Positions 1 through 9,213 of a DNA stretch of 64,000 nt are shown here, in pieces. Position 1 is the first letter of the stretch, and every line of letters begins with the position of its first letter. The position numbers and the translations under genes were made by a program. The notes under the pieces are model-generated. The model was not told the DNA's origin. It saw nothing but the letters and a program-made list of their open reading frames with translations, and searched no databases. The DNA lies in contig DAHWNZ010000003.1 of the NCBI GenBank assembly GCA_027339635.1, forward strand, positions 27,459 through 91,458, in the 5' to 3' direction. The stretch is from AG-12 sp027339635. Lineage in GTDB: Bacteria; Chloroflexota; Dormibacteria; Aeolococcales; Bog-877.

Positions 1-1312
1 CTGCGAAAGCGCTGAGCATGCGGGCGGCGACCCCGGGGCAGGCCAACTCCGAAATGGGCTCGATTACGGCCACCAGCTCGTCTCCTCCGTAGCGGGCCAG
101 CAGATCCGAGGGGCGGACCAGAGCCCGCAGGCGCCGAGTCGCGACCCGCAGGAGCTCGTCCCCCGCGTCATGGCCGAGGGCGTCGTTGACCACCTTGGTT
201 CCGTCGAGGTCGATGAACAGGACCGCAAGCACCCCGGCGCCGTGCCCGTCCGTGGTCGCCTCTGAGAGGCGCTGCTGCAGGCGCACACGGTTGGGCAGGC
301 CGGTCAGGTCGTCGTGCTCGCTCTGGTGCCGCAGGCGCGCTTCGAAGTGGGCCCGGTCGGTCACATCACGCGCCGTCACCACCGAGCCCGGGGTGTCCGA
401 GACGCCCCCCTCGAAGCTGTGGCGGCTGAGGGCCACCACCCGCGGCGGGGAGCCTTGGGGCAGGCGAACCGTCAGCTCCATCTGATCTCCGCGCCAGGCG
501 GGGCGGGACCGTCGCCGACCCCGTCGGCCCCCTGCCGTTAGCAGGAGGTCGTCGATCGAGGTGCCCAGCAGTCCGGCGGGGAGCTGGCCGAAGAGTCCCG
601 CGAACGCACGATTGGCGTAGCGGAGATCTCCTTCGTGGTCGACCAGAGCCACCCCCTCGTGGACAGTCTCCACGATGTCCGAAAGAAGGTTGGCCCGGTC
701 CTGTTCCAGGCGCTGACGGACCAGGCTCTGGCTGAGCGAGAGCTCGCGAGCCCTCGCCATGATCGCCGAGGCCGCCACCTCTCCCAGCAGGCGGAGCAGG
801 TGCAGGCTGTGGCCAGAAAACCGTCCCGGCGAGCGGTGAAGGGCACCAAGCACCCCGAGGCAGGACCCGCTTATGGGATCCAGGATCGGGACCGCGACCG
901 CGGATTCGCTGCCCCTGGGGGTCGTGACTGAGTGCAGGGCCTCTCTGGGCCGCACCAGACCGTCGCTCAAATTGGAGACCAGCACCTGCCGACGGTTCAT
1001 CGCCACCCAGCCGCCAAGTCCGGATTGCAGGGAGCGGACGGTACCCACTGGCATGTTGGAGCGTCCGCTGGTGGCGGCAACCTCAGAGTCACCGCCTCCC
1101 CCCGTCACCAACAGGAGTCGGGCCGCGTCCGCGGCCGTGACCGCGCGGGCCGAGTCGACGATGGCCTGCAGGAGCCGTCTGGCGTCGGACGCCACGCTCG
1201 GGGCTCCGCCTGGGGCGGCTTCCTTGCCAGCGGGGCCAGCCGCGTCCCGAGCCACCTTCTCGCCCACGGTGCCAAGGGTATTGGCCCAATGGCATGGCGG
1301 GGTCCCGGTCAC
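1..1312 (-). CDS. GAF-PAS-GGDEF signalling protein, C-terminus cut by window edge
   Basis: The minus frame is open from the left edge to about 1312. Read N to C it has a GAF-like sensor (SGRSNMPVGT ... GSESAVAVPILDP ... GVLGALHRSPGRFSG), a short helical linker, a PAS fold (VETVHEGVALVDHEGDLRYA) and a GGDEF diguanylate cyclase domain starting HDDLTGLPNR, with FIDLDGTKVVND and the signature YGGDEL at about 80-95. The product would be cytoplasmic and make cyclic di-GMP in response to a GAF ligand. The GGDEF core continues past base 1, so an EAL domain may follow. The start is uncertain: GTG at 1312 follows an AGAGG-like site, and a TTG lies about 20 bases upstream in frame. Translation by hand from the reverse strand. 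Confidence 0.85.
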   Translation of the reverse strand, partial: MTGTPPCHWANTLGTVGEKVARDAAGPAGKEAAPGGAPSVASDARRLLQAIVDSARAVTAADAARLLLVTGGGGDSEVAATSGRSNMPVGTVRSLQSGLGGWVAMNRRQVLVSNLSDGLVRPREALHSVTTPRGSESAVAVPILDPISGSCLGVLGALHRSPGRFSGHSLHLLRLLGEVAASAIMARARELSLSQSLVRQRLEQDRANLLSDIVETVHEGVALVDHEGDLRYANRAFAGLFGQLPAGLLGTSIDDLLLTAGGRRGRRRSRPAWRGDQMELTVRLPQGSPPRVVALSRHSFEGGVSDTPGSVVTARDVTDRAHFEARLRHQSEHDDLTGLPNRVRLQQRLSEATTDGHGAGVLAVLFIDLDGTKVVNDALGHDAGDELLRVATRRLRALVRPSDLLARYGGDELVAVIEPISELACPGVAARMLSAFA

Positions 1313-1359
1313 CGCTTTGCGACACCTCTGCAAAGCTCTGGGTGAAGTCTCTCCCAGGG

Positions 1360-2211
1360 CTACGACTTCGCCTGCAGAGTCCCTCCCAGCACGCTGCGGA
1401 ACCGGATGTCGTGGTAGATCTTGGCGGTCAGCGGGCGGCGGCCACGGCCAGCCTTAAGGAAGGCGAAGGCTGCCACGACCGCTCCCAGGGGTGGACCGAC
1501 GAAATACACCCACAGCAGGTGGTAGTCGCCCACCACCACCGCCGGTCCCAGGCTGCGAGCCGGGTTCAGGCTGCAGTCGGTGTAGGGGGCGCCCTGCCAG
1601 ACGAGAAGCGCGATCACGATCCAGAGCACCACAGGGGTGTACCGAGCTGACCTGGACCAGGACGTGCATCCGAAGATGGCGACCACCAGGATCCCGGTCA
1701 TGAGGGCCTCGATGCCAACTGCCGCCGGGGGCGAGACTCCGTGCTGGGGCAGTGTCAATCCGTCCTGGACCGAGGCGGCGACGCCGCCCCACAGGAGGTG
1801 CAGCACCAGGTCTCCCAGGACAGCTCCCGTGAACTGTCCCAGCCAGTAGCCCAGGAGGTCCCATCGGGAGATGTGCCCGCCGACCCAGAAGGCCAGGGTG
1901 ACGCTGGGGTTGACGTGGGCGCCGCTCAGGCGTCCGAAGCGGGTGATCGCGACCAGGCTGCCACAGCCCGCGAAGAGCAACCCTGTGAGGAGCAGGCGCA
2001 GGCTGGTGGAGGGGATGAGAGAGGGCATCGGAGCCCCCCTGCCGAAGTCCAGACACACGGCGCTGAGGCCCCCAAGGACCAGCAAAAAAGTGCCCAGGCA
2101 CTCAGCTCCCCACTCGGGCAGGTGCCAGCCCTGGGCCGGCGGCCGTTGCAGCGATGGGGCCTGGGCGCTCTGCCAGACCGACCTGAGCCAGCGGCCGGCC
2201 CCGTCCCCCAT
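1360..2211 (-). CDS. Aquaporin / MIP-family channel
   Basis: Six-helix major intrinsic protein of about 283 aa that conducts water or small neutral solutes across the cytoplasmic membrane. Both half-helix motifs are visible: SGAHVNPSVT (NPS instead of the usual NPA) in the first half and SLNPARSLGPA (canonical NPA plus the selectivity-filter Arg) in the second. Hydrophobic spans include LGTFLLVLGGLSAVCLDF, LLLTGLLFAGCGSLVAI and AVGIEALMTGILVVAIFG. The frame extends upstream to a TTG at 2268, which would overlap the divergent carboxyltransferase gene; ATG 2211 or GTG 2220 avoids this and is preferred, although no clear ribosome site is seen. Water channel versus glycerol facilitator cannot be decided from sequence alone. 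Confidence 0.85.
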   Translation of the reverse strand: MGDGAGRWLRSVWQSAQAPSLQRPPAQGWHLPEWGAECLGTFLLVLGGLSAVCLDFGRGAPMPSLIPSTSLRLLLTGLLFAGCGSLVAITRFGRLSGAHVNPSVTLAFWVGGHISRWDLLGYWLGQFTGAVLGDLVLHLLWGGVAASVQDGLTLPQHGVSPPAAVGIEALMTGILVVAIFGCTSWSRSARYTPVVLWIVIALLVWQGAPYTDCSLNPARSLGPAVVVGDYHLLWVYFVGPPLGAVVAAFAFLKAGRGRRPLTAKIYHDIRFRSVLGGTLQAKS

Positions 2212-2240
2212 GAGGGTCACGGTGGCCCGAGGGGGGCGGG

Positions 2241-3863
2241 ATGGGAGAAGATGGGCGAATGCTCCCAAAGGATGCGGACGAGAACGGCGGCGCGATGCCC
2301 GCGGGCAGGGTGGTGCGGGAGCCCGGCGCCAACGAGCGCCTGATCAACCATCTACGCAAGCGCCGCCATGACGTAGTCCATCGCGGGGGCGAGCCGGAGC
2401 GCTCGCAGCGGCGCAAGGGGCGGCTGACCGCGAGAGAGCGCATTCGCCGCCTGCTGGACCCGGACAGCTTCACCGAGCTCGACGCCTTCGTGGTGCACCG
2501 CTCGGAGCAGTTCGACATGGCGGACCGACGGGTGCCGGGAGATGGGGTGGTCACCGGGTTCGGGAGGATAGCCGGGCGCCAGGTGTTTGTTTTCTCGCAC
2601 GACGCTTCCTTCATGGGGGGGTCGTTGGGAGAGGCGTTCGCCGAGAAGGTGGTCAAGGTCATGGACATGGCGGAGCGCACCGGGTCTCCCCTGATTGGCA
2701 TCAACGATAGCGCCGGAGCAAGGATCCAGGAGGGCGTGGTCTCGCTGGCGGGCTATGCGGACATCTTCTACCGCAACGTGAGGTGCAGCGGGGTGGTTCC
2801 CCAGCTCTCGGTGATCGCCGGACCCTGCACCGGGGGCGCGGTCTACTCGCCCGCGATCACCGACTTCACCTTCATGGTGCGGCGGGTGGGCTACATGTTC
2901 ATCACCGGGCCCGAGGTGGTCAAGGTGACCACGGGTGAGGATGTCGACTTCGAGCAGCTGGGGGGAGCCGACGTCCACTCCCAGCGCAGCGGGGTCGCTC
3001 ACTTCGAAGCGGGGACGGAGGACGAGGCCTTCCAGCAGGTGCGCGAGCTGTTGGCCTTCCTGCCCCAGAATTCCGGCGAGGGCCCGCCCCTCTTGGCGAC
3101 CGAGGATCCCCCGGACCGGTCGGATCAGGAGCTACAGGAGCTTATCCCGGAGAGTCACCGGGAGCCCTACGACATGCGTGAGGTGGTCCACCGGGTGGTC
3201 GACGACGGGGCGTTCCTGGAGGTGCAGCCCCTATTCGCGCCCAACCTGGTCGTGGGCTTCGCCCACCTCGACGGGGTGAGCGTCGGGGTGGTGGCCAACC
3301 AGCCCAAGCACCTGGCCGGGGCCCTCGACATTGGCGCATCTGTCAAGGGGGCGCGCTTCGTGCGCTTCTGCGACGCGTTCAACATCCCGCTTGTGACCTT
3401 CGTCGATGTGCCAGGCTTCCTGCCCGGCACCGATCAGGAGTACGGAGGGATCATCCGCCACGGGGCTAAGCTCCTCTACGCCTATGCGGAGGCGACGGTA
3501 CCCAAGCTGACGGTGATAACCCGCAAGGCGTACGGGGGCGCCTACGACGTCATGTGCAGCAAGCATCTGGGGGCCGACTACAATGCGGCCTGGCCGACCG
3601 CCGAGATCGCGGTCATGGGCGCCGAGGGGGCGGTCCGCTTCCTGCGCCGGCAGGACAGCCGGTCCCGGCCCAGATCCGAGGCGGAGCTGATAGCCGACTA
3701 CCGGGAGCAGTTCGCCAACCCGTACCACGCGGCCGAGCGAGGCTATGTCGACGACATCATCGAGCCGCGCCAGACCCGCCCAAGTCTGATCAGGGCACTG
3801 CACATGGCAAGGACCAAGCAGGTGCAGGGGCCCAGGCGCCGCCACGGGAACATCCCCCTCTGA
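2241..3863 (+). CDS. pccB: Acyl-CoA (propionyl-CoA) carboxylase, carboxyltransferase beta subunit
   Basis: About 540 aa, the usual length of PccB/AccD-type carboxyltransferases, with two crotonase-like halves. It transfers CO2 from carboxybiotin to an acyl-CoA, most likely propionyl-CoA to give methylmalonyl-CoA. Visible family motifs include RRKGRLTARERI and LLDPDSFTELDAF near the N-terminus, GINDSAGARIQEGV, GPCTGGAVYSPA, FITGPEVVK, FVDVPGFLPGTDQEYGGIIRHGAKLLYAY and TRKAYGGAYDVM in pieces through the middle and C-terminal half. Context supports propionyl-CoA use: succinyl-CoA synthetase lies directly downstream and methylmalonyl-CoA mutase genes are at 12.9 and 25.5 kb. No biotin carboxylase or biotin carrier gene is in the window. 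Start is ambiguous between ATG 2241, ATG 2259 (preceded by GGGAGAAG) and ATG 2295. Confidence 0.9.
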   Translation: MGEDGRMLPKDADENGGAMPAGRVVREPGANERLINHLRKRRHDVVHRGGEPERSQRRKGRLTARERIRRLLDPDSFTELDAFVVHRSEQFDMADRRVPGDGVVTGFGRIAGRQVFVFSHDASFMGGSLGEAFAEKVVKVMDMAERTGSPLIGINDSAGARIQEGVVSLAGYADIFYRNVRCSGVVPQLSVIAGPCTGGAVYSPAITDFTFMVRRVGYMFITGPEVVKVTTGEDVDFEQLGGADVHSQRSGVAHFEAGTEDEAFQQVRELLAFLPQNSGEGPPLLATEDPPDRSDQELQELIPESHREPYDMREVVHRVVDDGAFLEVQPLFAPNLVVGFAHLDGVSVGVVANQPKHLAGALDIGASVKGARFVRFCDAFNIPLVTFVDVPGFLPGTDQEYGGIIRHGAKLLYAYAEATVPKLTVITRKAYGGAYDVMCSKHLGADYNAAWPTAEIAVMGAEGAVRFLRRQDSRSRPRSEAELIADYREQFANPYHAAERGYVDDIIEPRQTRPSLIRALHMARTKQVQGPRRRHGNIPL

Positions 3864-3948
3864 GAGGGGGCGGGGGCGGGCGGCGCGCGAGCCATAAACT
3901 CTACTGGTCACAGATATGGCCGGTCCAGCCGGCCCACAGGAGGTGCCA

Positions 3949-5133
3949 GTGAAGCTCCTGGAGCACCAAGCTAAGTCTCAGTTTCGGCAGGTCGGGATCG
4001 CCTGCCCCATGGGCCGAGTCGCCCACTCCCCTGAGGAGGCCGCCAGCGCCGCTCGCGAGTTTGGTCGCGTGGTGGTGAAGGCCCAGGTCCCCATCGGGGG
4101 AAGGGGCAAGGCCGGTGGGGTCAAGCTGGCGGCGGGCGAGCAGGAGGCGCGCCAGGCGGCAGCCCAGATCCTGGGAATGGAGATCAGGGGGTTCACGGTA
4201 CCCGCCGTCCTCTGCGAAGAGGCGCTTGAGATCTCCCAGGAGCTCTACCTGGGGGTGGCGCTGGACCGGGATCGGCGCAGCCTGGTGGTGATGCTCTCCT
4301 TCGCCGGTGGGATGGAGATCGAGGAGGTCGCCGAGACCTCGCCCGAGAAGATAGCCAAGCTGTGGCCGGACCCATTTCGTGGACCTCTCGCTTACGAGGT
4401 GAGGCAGCTGGCTCTCGACGCCCTGGCGGCGGTGGGCGGCGAGTCTCGCCTGCCCAAGGCGAAGCTTCTGGCCCAGCTGGTGCCTCTGGTCCAGAGCCTC
4501 TATGGACTCTGCCAGCGTCTGGACGCGACCTTGTGCGAGATCAACCCGCTGGTGGTGACACGAGAGCAGGTTCTGATCGCGGGCGACGGTAAGGTCGAGA
4601 TCGATCAGAATGCCGAATTTCGCCACCACGATCTCGTTAAGGAACTCGGCGCAGACCAGGACGCGGCCTCCAGCGGGGACGACCCCCTGGAGGTGGAGGC
4701 CAAGCGCCGAGGGCTCACCTACGTCCACCTCGGGGGGGACATCGGGGTGGTTGGCAACGGGGCGGGCCTCGTGATGAACACCCTGGACCTGGTCAAGCAG
4801 CACGGCGGTGAGCCCGCCAATTTCCTGGACATCGGCGGAGGCGCCAAGGCGGAGGTGGTGCGCAACGCGCTGGAGATGGTCTTGCTGGACCCGGCCGTGC
4901 GAGGGATATTCGTCAACATCTTCGGGGGCATAACCCGCGGGGACGAGGTCGCCAACGGGGTGATCGCGGCCCGCGACCAGCTCGGCATCACCCTTCCCCT
5001 GGTGGTCCGCATGACGGGAACCAGGGAGGAGGAGGGCCGCCGGATATTGGAGGCGGCGGGGATCGTGCCCGCGGTGTCCGCCCCCGAGGCAGCCCAGAAG
5101 ATAGTCGACCTGGTCAAGGAGGGGAGCCGATGA
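3949..5133 (+). CDS. sucC: Succinyl-CoA synthetase (ADP/GDP-forming), beta subunit
   Basis: 394 aa from GTG 3949, chosen because AGGAGG sits 5 bases upstream and the mature N-terminus VKLLEHQAKSQF is typical; an in-frame ATG at 3916 has no ribosome site. N-terminal ATP-grasp domain (VVVKAQVPIGGRGKAGGVKLA, CEINPLVVT, DGKVEIDQNAEF) and C-terminal ligase domain (LGGDIGVVGNGAGLVMNTLD, FLDIGGGA, NIFGGITR, RMTGTREEEGRRIL). Couples succinyl-CoA cleavage to nucleotide triphosphate synthesis in the TCA cycle and at the end of propionate oxidation. The stop overlaps the sucD start by 4 bases (ATGA), so the two subunits are translationally coupled. Confidence 0.95.
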   Translation: MKLLEHQAKSQFRQVGIACPMGRVAHSPEEAASAAREFGRVVVKAQVPIGGRGKAGGVKLAAGEQEARQAAAQILGMEIRGFTVPAVLCEEALEISQELYLGVALDRDRRSLVVMLSFAGGMEIEEVAETSPEKIAKLWPDPFRGPLAYEVRQLALDALAAVGGESRLPKAKLLAQLVPLVQSLYGLCQRLDATLCEINPLVVTREQVLIAGDGKVEIDQNAEFRHHDLVKELGADQDAASSGDDPLEVEAKRRGLTYVHLGGDIGVVGNGAGLVMNTLDLVKQHGGEPANFLDIGGGAKAEVVRNALEMVLLDPAVRGIFVNIFGGITRGDEVANGVIAARDQLGITLPLVVRMTGTREEEGRRILEAAGIVPAVSAPEAAQKIVDLVKEGSR

Positions 5134-6017
5134 GCATCCTGTTGAACCGTGAGTCGAGGGTGGTCGTCCAGGGGATGACCGGCAGCGAAGGCAGCTTTCA
5201 CACGCAGCAGATGCTCGATTTCGGCACCAAGGTGGTGGGCGGTGTGTCCCCGGGCAAGGGCGGCAGTAGGCATCTGGGGCTGCCGGTCTTCGACAGCGTG
5301 GCCGAGGCGGTCGGTGCCACTGGTGCCAATGTCTCGGCGGTCTTCGTGCCGCCCGCCTTTGCGGCCGACGCCATCATGGAGTCCGGCGCCGCCAAGGTGG
5401 AGCTGGTCGTCTGCATCACCGAGCTCATACCGGTCAACGACATGATCCGCGCCAGGGCCATGCTCCAGACCCTTGGCACCCGGCTGGTCGGACCCAACTG
5501 CCCCGGGCTGATGTCGCCGGGCGAGAACGCCAAGGTCGGCATCATCCCCAACCAGAACGGCAAGCCAGGGCCGGTCGGTATCGTCTCTCGGTCGGGGACT
5601 CTGACCTACGAGATCATGCAGGCCCTGGGACGCTCTGGCTACGGGCAGTCGACCGCGGTCGGGATCGGCGGGGACCCCGTCCTGGGGCTCAGCTTCTCCG
5701 ATGTCCTGGAGCTGTTCGCCGAAGATCCCAAGACCGAGCTGGTGGTGATGGCAGGAGAGATCGGCGGTGCCGACGAGGAGCGGGCCGCGGATCTCATCGG
5801 GCGCGGCTATCCCAAGCCGGTCGTGGGGTTCATCTCCGGTAGGACGGCGCCACCCGGCAAGCGCATGGGCCATGCTGGGGCGATCATCAGTGGCAACACC
5901 GGTTCTGCCCGCTCGAAGGTGGACGCGCTGGAAGCGGCCGGGGTCCGGGTGGCCGACACGATCGAGCAGATAGTCGACCTGGTGGCGCAGAGGCTCGGCG
6001 GAGAGCGGGAGGCCTGA
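5130..6017 (+). CDS. sucD: Succinyl-CoA synthetase (ADP/GDP-forming), alpha subunit
   Basis: 295 aa, normal length. N-terminal CoA-binding Rossmann domain with VVVQGMTGSEGSFHTQQML and GTKVVGGVSPGKGG, then a ligase domain with GPNCPGLMSPGE, GIVSRSGTLTYE and GIGGDPVLG. The phosphohistidine loop is present as GKRMGHAGAIISGNTGSA (His in GHAGAI), so the subunit looks catalytically complete. ATG 5130 overlaps the sucC stop. The downstream acyl-CoA dehydrogenase begins 6 bases after the stop, so sucCD and that gene are probably one transcript. Confidence 0.95.
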   Translation: MSILLNRESRVVVQGMTGSEGSFHTQQMLDFGTKVVGGVSPGKGGSRHLGLPVFDSVAEAVGATGANVSAVFVPPAFAADAIMESGAAKVELVVCITELIPVNDMIRARAMLQTLGTRLVGPNCPGLMSPGENAKVGIIPNQNGKPGPVGIVSRSGTLTYEIMQALGRSGYGQSTAVGIGGDPVLGLSFSDVLELFAEDPKTELVVMAGEIGGADEERAADLIGRGYPKPVVGFISGRTAPPGKRMGHAGAIISGNTGSARSKVDALEAAGVRVADTIEQIVDLVAQRLGGEREA

Positions 6018-6022
6018 GCGAG

Positions 6023-7219
6023 GTGGGGCTCTCCTTCGAGCTGACCGACGAGCAGGAGGCGATCAGGCAGACCACCAGGGAGTTTGCCGATCAGGTGGTC
6101 GTCCCCAGGGCGGCCGAGTTCGACCGGGAGTCCAGGTTCCCCTACCCCCTGGTCGAGAAGATGGGCGAACTTGGGCTCTTCGGCCTGCCCTACCCCGAGT
6201 CGGTGGGTGGCGCCGGAGGGGACTTCATCAGCTATCTGCTGGCTCTGGAGGAGATCTCCCGGGCCGACGCCGCCCTCGGAATAACCCTTGAGGCTGCGGT
6301 CTCCCTGGGAGCGGCTCCGATATTCAACTTCGGGACCGAAGAGCAGAAGGCGCGGCTGCTGCCGCCCCTCTGTTCCGGGCGCTCCCTGTGGGCCTTCGGG
6401 CTGACCGAGCCCGAGGCCGGCTCGGACGCCGGGGGCACGAGAACCAGAGCGGTCAGGGACGGGGCGCACTTCGTCATCGACGGGACCAAGTGCTTCATCA
6501 CCAATGCCGGAACCGAGATCAGTGGCGGAGTCACGATCACCGCGGTCACCGGCACCGCGAGCGGTCGCAACCAGATAAGCGCCATCCTGGTAGACCGTGG
6601 GACCGAGGGTTACACCCTGGCCCCTCCCTACCGCAAGCTGGGCTGGCACGCCAGCGACACCCGGGAACTGAACTTCAACGCCTGTCGTGTTCCGGAGGAG
6701 AATCTCCTCGGGGCGGAGGGGGGCGGATTCGGCCAGTTCCTGAAGATTCTGGAGGCGGGCCGGGTGGCGATCGCCGCTCTCTCGGTTGGGGTAGCCCAGG
6801 CCTGCCTTGATGCGTGTCTCGGATACGCTCAGCAGCGCCGCCAGTTCGGTCGCACTCTCAGCCGCTTCCAGGCGACCCAGATGAAGCTCGCCGACATGGC
6901 GACCCAGATTGAGCTCTCGAGGCTGATGGTGTGGAGGGCGGGCCTCCTGGTGGACCAGGGCCGCCCGGCCGGCCGTTTCGCAGCCATGGCCAAGCTGCAC
7001 TCCTCGGAGACCGCGACCTGGTGTGCCAACCAGGCGGTGCAGATCCACGGAGGTGCCGGCTTCATGGAAGACCTCCCCGTCGCTCGGTTCTACCGCGATG
7101 TCAAGATCAACGAGATCGGCGAGGGGACCTCGGAGGTTCAGAGGCTGGTGATCGCCTCCCATCTCCTGGGCTTCGAGGGCTCCGTGACCAGGATGCTCGA
7201 CCGGCCGCCCGACGCCTGA
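6023..7219 (+). CDS. Acyl-CoA dehydrogenase
   Basis: 398 aa flavoprotein of the acyl-CoA dehydrogenase family, which introduces a 2,3-double bond into an acyl-CoA and passes electrons to ETF. N-terminal helical domain (FELTDEQEAIRQTTREF), beta domain with the FAD-contact signature FGLTEPEAGSDAGG and the K-CFITNA segment, and C-terminal helical domain with YAQQRRQFGRTLSRFQATQ and QIHGGAGFMEDLPVARFYRD. The catalytic glutamate expected in the IYEGTSE motif is present as IGEGTSEVQ. Start GTG 6023, 6 bases after sucD, overlapping its AGCGAGG ribosome-site region. Exact chain-length or branched-chain specificity cannot be assigned. Confidence 0.9.
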   Translation: MGLSFELTDEQEAIRQTTREFADQVVVPRAAEFDRESRFPYPLVEKMGELGLFGLPYPESVGGAGGDFISYLLALEEISRADAALGITLEAAVSLGAAPIFNFGTEEQKARLLPPLCSGRSLWAFGLTEPEAGSDAGGTRTRAVRDGAHFVIDGTKCFITNAGTEISGGVTITAVTGTASGRNQISAILVDRGTEGYTLAPPYRKLGWHASDTRELNFNACRVPEENLLGAEGGGFGQFLKILEAGRVAIAALSVGVAQACLDACLGYAQQRRQFGRTLSRFQATQMKLADMATQIELSRLMVWRAGLLVDQGRPAGRFAAMAKLHSSETATWCANQAVQIHGGAGFMEDLPVARFYRDVKINEIGEGTSEVQRLVIASHLLGFEGSVTRMLDRPPDA

Positions 7220-7249
7220 TCCCCGCCCTCCAGGGCAGCGCGGCCGGCG

Positions 7250-7255
7250 TAGGAT
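7250..7255 (+). promoter_or_regulatory. -10 box TAGGAT, leaderless start of thiolase gene
   Basis: TAGGAT ends exactly 6 nt before ATG 7262, so transcription would begin at or next to the start codon. No good -35 box is seen. Same geometry as at 8534, 11830, 25505, 30527 and others in this window. Confidence 0.5.
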
Positions 7256-7261
7256 TGAGGA

Positions 7262-8452
7262 ATGAACGATCTTGACCCGGTCATCGTCTCCTACGCCAGG
7301 ACCCCCTTTGGAAGGCTGCGTGGCGGGCTCAGCGCGGTCCCCGCGGTGGCTCTCGGCGCCCACGCCATCAGAGCGGCCCTCGAGCGCGCGGGCGTCGGTG
7401 CGGATCAGGTGGAACAGTGCATCGTTGGTACCGTGATCACCGCCGGAATGGGGCAGGTCCCCGCTCGCCAGGCTGCGCTCAAGGCCGGGATACCTTCCAG
7501 CGTCCCCTCCCTCTCCGTCAACAAGGTGTGCGCGTCTTCTCTGAAAGCGGTCAACCTGGCGGCGATGATGATCAGGGCGGGCGACGCCGAGGTCGTGGTG
7601 GCGGGAGGGATGGAGTCGATGTCCCAGGCTCCCTTGCTGCTGCGGGACACCCGGCAGGGAGTCGCGATGGGAAATGTGACCATGTACGACTCGATGATCT
7701 TGGATGGGCTGACCTGCCCTGTGGATGACGTCCACATGGGAGAGCACGGGAGCTCGGTGGCGGCCGAGTTCGGAGTCACGCGCGAACAGCAGGACGAGTA
7801 TGCGCTGGGCTCCCAGCAACGCTACGAGCAGGCGCGTGCCGCGGGTGTCATCGCTGAGGAGATAGCCCCACTCGAGGTGGCGGCCCGTCCCAACCCGATC
7901 GCGGTCGCCGCGGACGAGCAGCCCCGACCCGACACCACGCTGGAGAAGCTGGCCCGGCTGAAGCCCGTCTTCGGCGGCCCAGGAGGCAGTGTCACGGCCG
8001 GCAATGCGCCAGGAATCAACGACGGCGCCGCCATGGTCGTCCTGATGAGCAGGCGGCGCGCCAAGGACTTGGGCGTCGAGGTGCTGGCGACCTGGATGGG
8101 TTATGGCGAATCGGCCGCCGACCATCCCTATCTGGCGACGGTGCCGGCACTGGCTCTGCAGCGGGCCCTCGACCGCCGCGGCGGCCTCAGCACCTCCGAT
8201 CTAAAGGCTGTGGAGATAAACGAGGCGTTCGCGTCGGTGGTGCTGACCAGTTCCAGGATGTTGGAACTGGATCTGGGGCGCGTCAACCCCAATGGGGGAG
8301 CCATCGCCATCGGCCACCCCATCGGAGCGTCTGGGGCACGGATCCTGGGGGGCCTGGTGCTGGAGCTGCGGCGCCGCGGTGGCGGCATCGGCGCCGCCAC
8401 GATCTGCTCCGGGCTGGCGCAGGGTGAAGCCACCCTGGTGGAGGTCGCCTGA
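7262..8452 (+). CDS. Acetyl-CoA acetyltransferase (thiolase)
   Basis: 396 aa thiolase, usual length. Condenses or cleaves acetyl-CoA/acyl-CoA units, the last step of beta-oxidation. Nucleophilic Cys is in SVNKVCASSLKAVN; the C-terminal catalytic segments are VEINEAFASVV, NPNGGAIAIGHPIGASGAR and TICSGLAQGEA, where the second Cys sits in a CSG rather than the common CxGGG context. GGMESMSQAP and GNAPGINDGAA are also diagnostic. It stands 43 bases after the acyl-CoA dehydrogenase with a TAGGAT box of its own, suggesting an internal leaderless promoter besides any read-through. A biosynthetic (PhaA/AtoB-like) role is possible. Confidence 0.93.
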   Translation: MNDLDPVIVSYARTPFGRLRGGLSAVPAVALGAHAIRAALERAGVGADQVEQCIVGTVITAGMGQVPARQAALKAGIPSSVPSLSVNKVCASSLKAVNLAAMMIRAGDAEVVVAGGMESMSQAPLLLRDTRQGVAMGNVTMYDSMILDGLTCPVDDVHMGEHGSSVAAEFGVTREQQDEYALGSQQRYEQARAAGVIAEEIAPLEVAARPNPIAVAADEQPRPDTTLEKLARLKPVFGGPGGSVTAGNAPGINDGAAMVVLMSRRRAKDLGVEVLATWMGYGESAADHPYLATVPALALQRALDRRGGLSTSDLKAVEINEAFASVVLTSSRMLELDLGRVNPNGGAIAIGHPIGASGARILGGLVLELRRRGGGIGAATICSGLAQGEATLVEVA

Positions 8453-8533
8453 GCGGGGCCCAGGCTGGATCAACTAGCGCGCGGGGCTCTGGGAGATTTG
8501 AGCCCACCTCTCCCATTGTCGGATTGTCAGCGC

Positions 8534-8539
8534 TATCAT
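8534..8539 (+). promoter_or_regulatory. -10 box TATCAT, leaderless start
   Basis: TATCAT is followed by 6 nt and then GTG 8546, an in-frame start of the next gene. No -35 recognised. Confidence 0.5.
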
Positions 8540-8545
8540 CTGCGC

Positions 8546-9064
8546 GTGCTTAAAGTTGGGGCGGGTGCCCAGCGAGAGCTGGTGGATGCCGTTGGGGCAC
8601 GGGACTACTTCACGGCAGTTGGCGTCACCATGCTCCTGGAAGCAGCTGGGTTGGCGATAGCGATCGCATCCTGGCTTCACCCCAGGTCCTATTACTGGCC
8701 CGGGACGCTGGCCATGCTGGTGATCTACGCCGCTCCGATGCTCTGGCTCTACTCACGGGCCCTCCGGGATCAGCTCAGGACCGCGGAGGCACCGCCCGTG
8801 CCCGTGCGCGCTCGTGCGCTCGCCTGGGCGGTGTGGCCCGCTGTCGGGCTATCCGCACTCTTCCTCGCCATCCTCGGCGTCGCGATCGCTCAGGTGATGC
8901 CGAATTTCCTCGGTTTTGTGGTGGTGCAGTGGATGGTCTTCGGGGCCATCCTGCTCCGTGGCGCCGGATTGGTGGCGAACCGGCAACGGGCCCAGGATCT
9001 CCGAATATTGGTTGACGTCACCCATTTTCCCGCCGGGCGCACCCTCCTGATCGGCCGGCGCTGA
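8546..9064 (+). CDS. Hypothetical four-helix membrane protein
   Basis: 172 aa from GTG 8546; the open frame goes up to 8498, but the TATCAT box lies inside that extension, so GTG 8546 is preferred. After an amphipathic start (VLKVGAGAQRELVDAVGARDYF) there are four hydrophobic segments, roughly VTMLLEAAGLAIAIASWL, LAMLVIYAAPMLWLYS, VGLSALFLAILGVAIAQVM and FVVVQWMVFGAILLRGAG, ending in a basic tail. I recognise no family. It interrupts the acyl-CoA gene run between thiolase and a second dehydrogenase and has its own promoter-like box, so a functional tie to that pathway is not implied. Confidence 0.6.
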   Translation: MLKVGAGAQRELVDAVGARDYFTAVGVTMLLEAAGLAIAIASWLHPRSYYWPGTLAMLVIYAAPMLWLYSRALRDQLRTAEAPPVPVRARALAWAVWPAVGLSALFLAILGVAIAQVMPNFLGFVVVQWMVFGAILLRGAGLVANRQRAQDLRILVDVTHFPAGRTLLIGRR

Positions 9065-9213
9065 CGGCGGGCGGCGGCTCGCGATGGCGCCGGTTCACGA
9101 TGGCCAACGGGCATCACGCTGGCCCCTTGAGGGCCTTCGGGACCCTCCCGGGGTCCCCGACCGGGCTAGAATCTGAGCGGCAGGTGCGCCAGGTTCCTTG
9201 TGGAGGTCACCGG

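Noticed and set aside
5807..8125. 772-aa minus-strand open frame
   Set aside because: Antisense shadow of sucD, acyl-CoA dehydrogenase and thiolase; His/Arg/Gly-rich composition typical of high-GC shadows.
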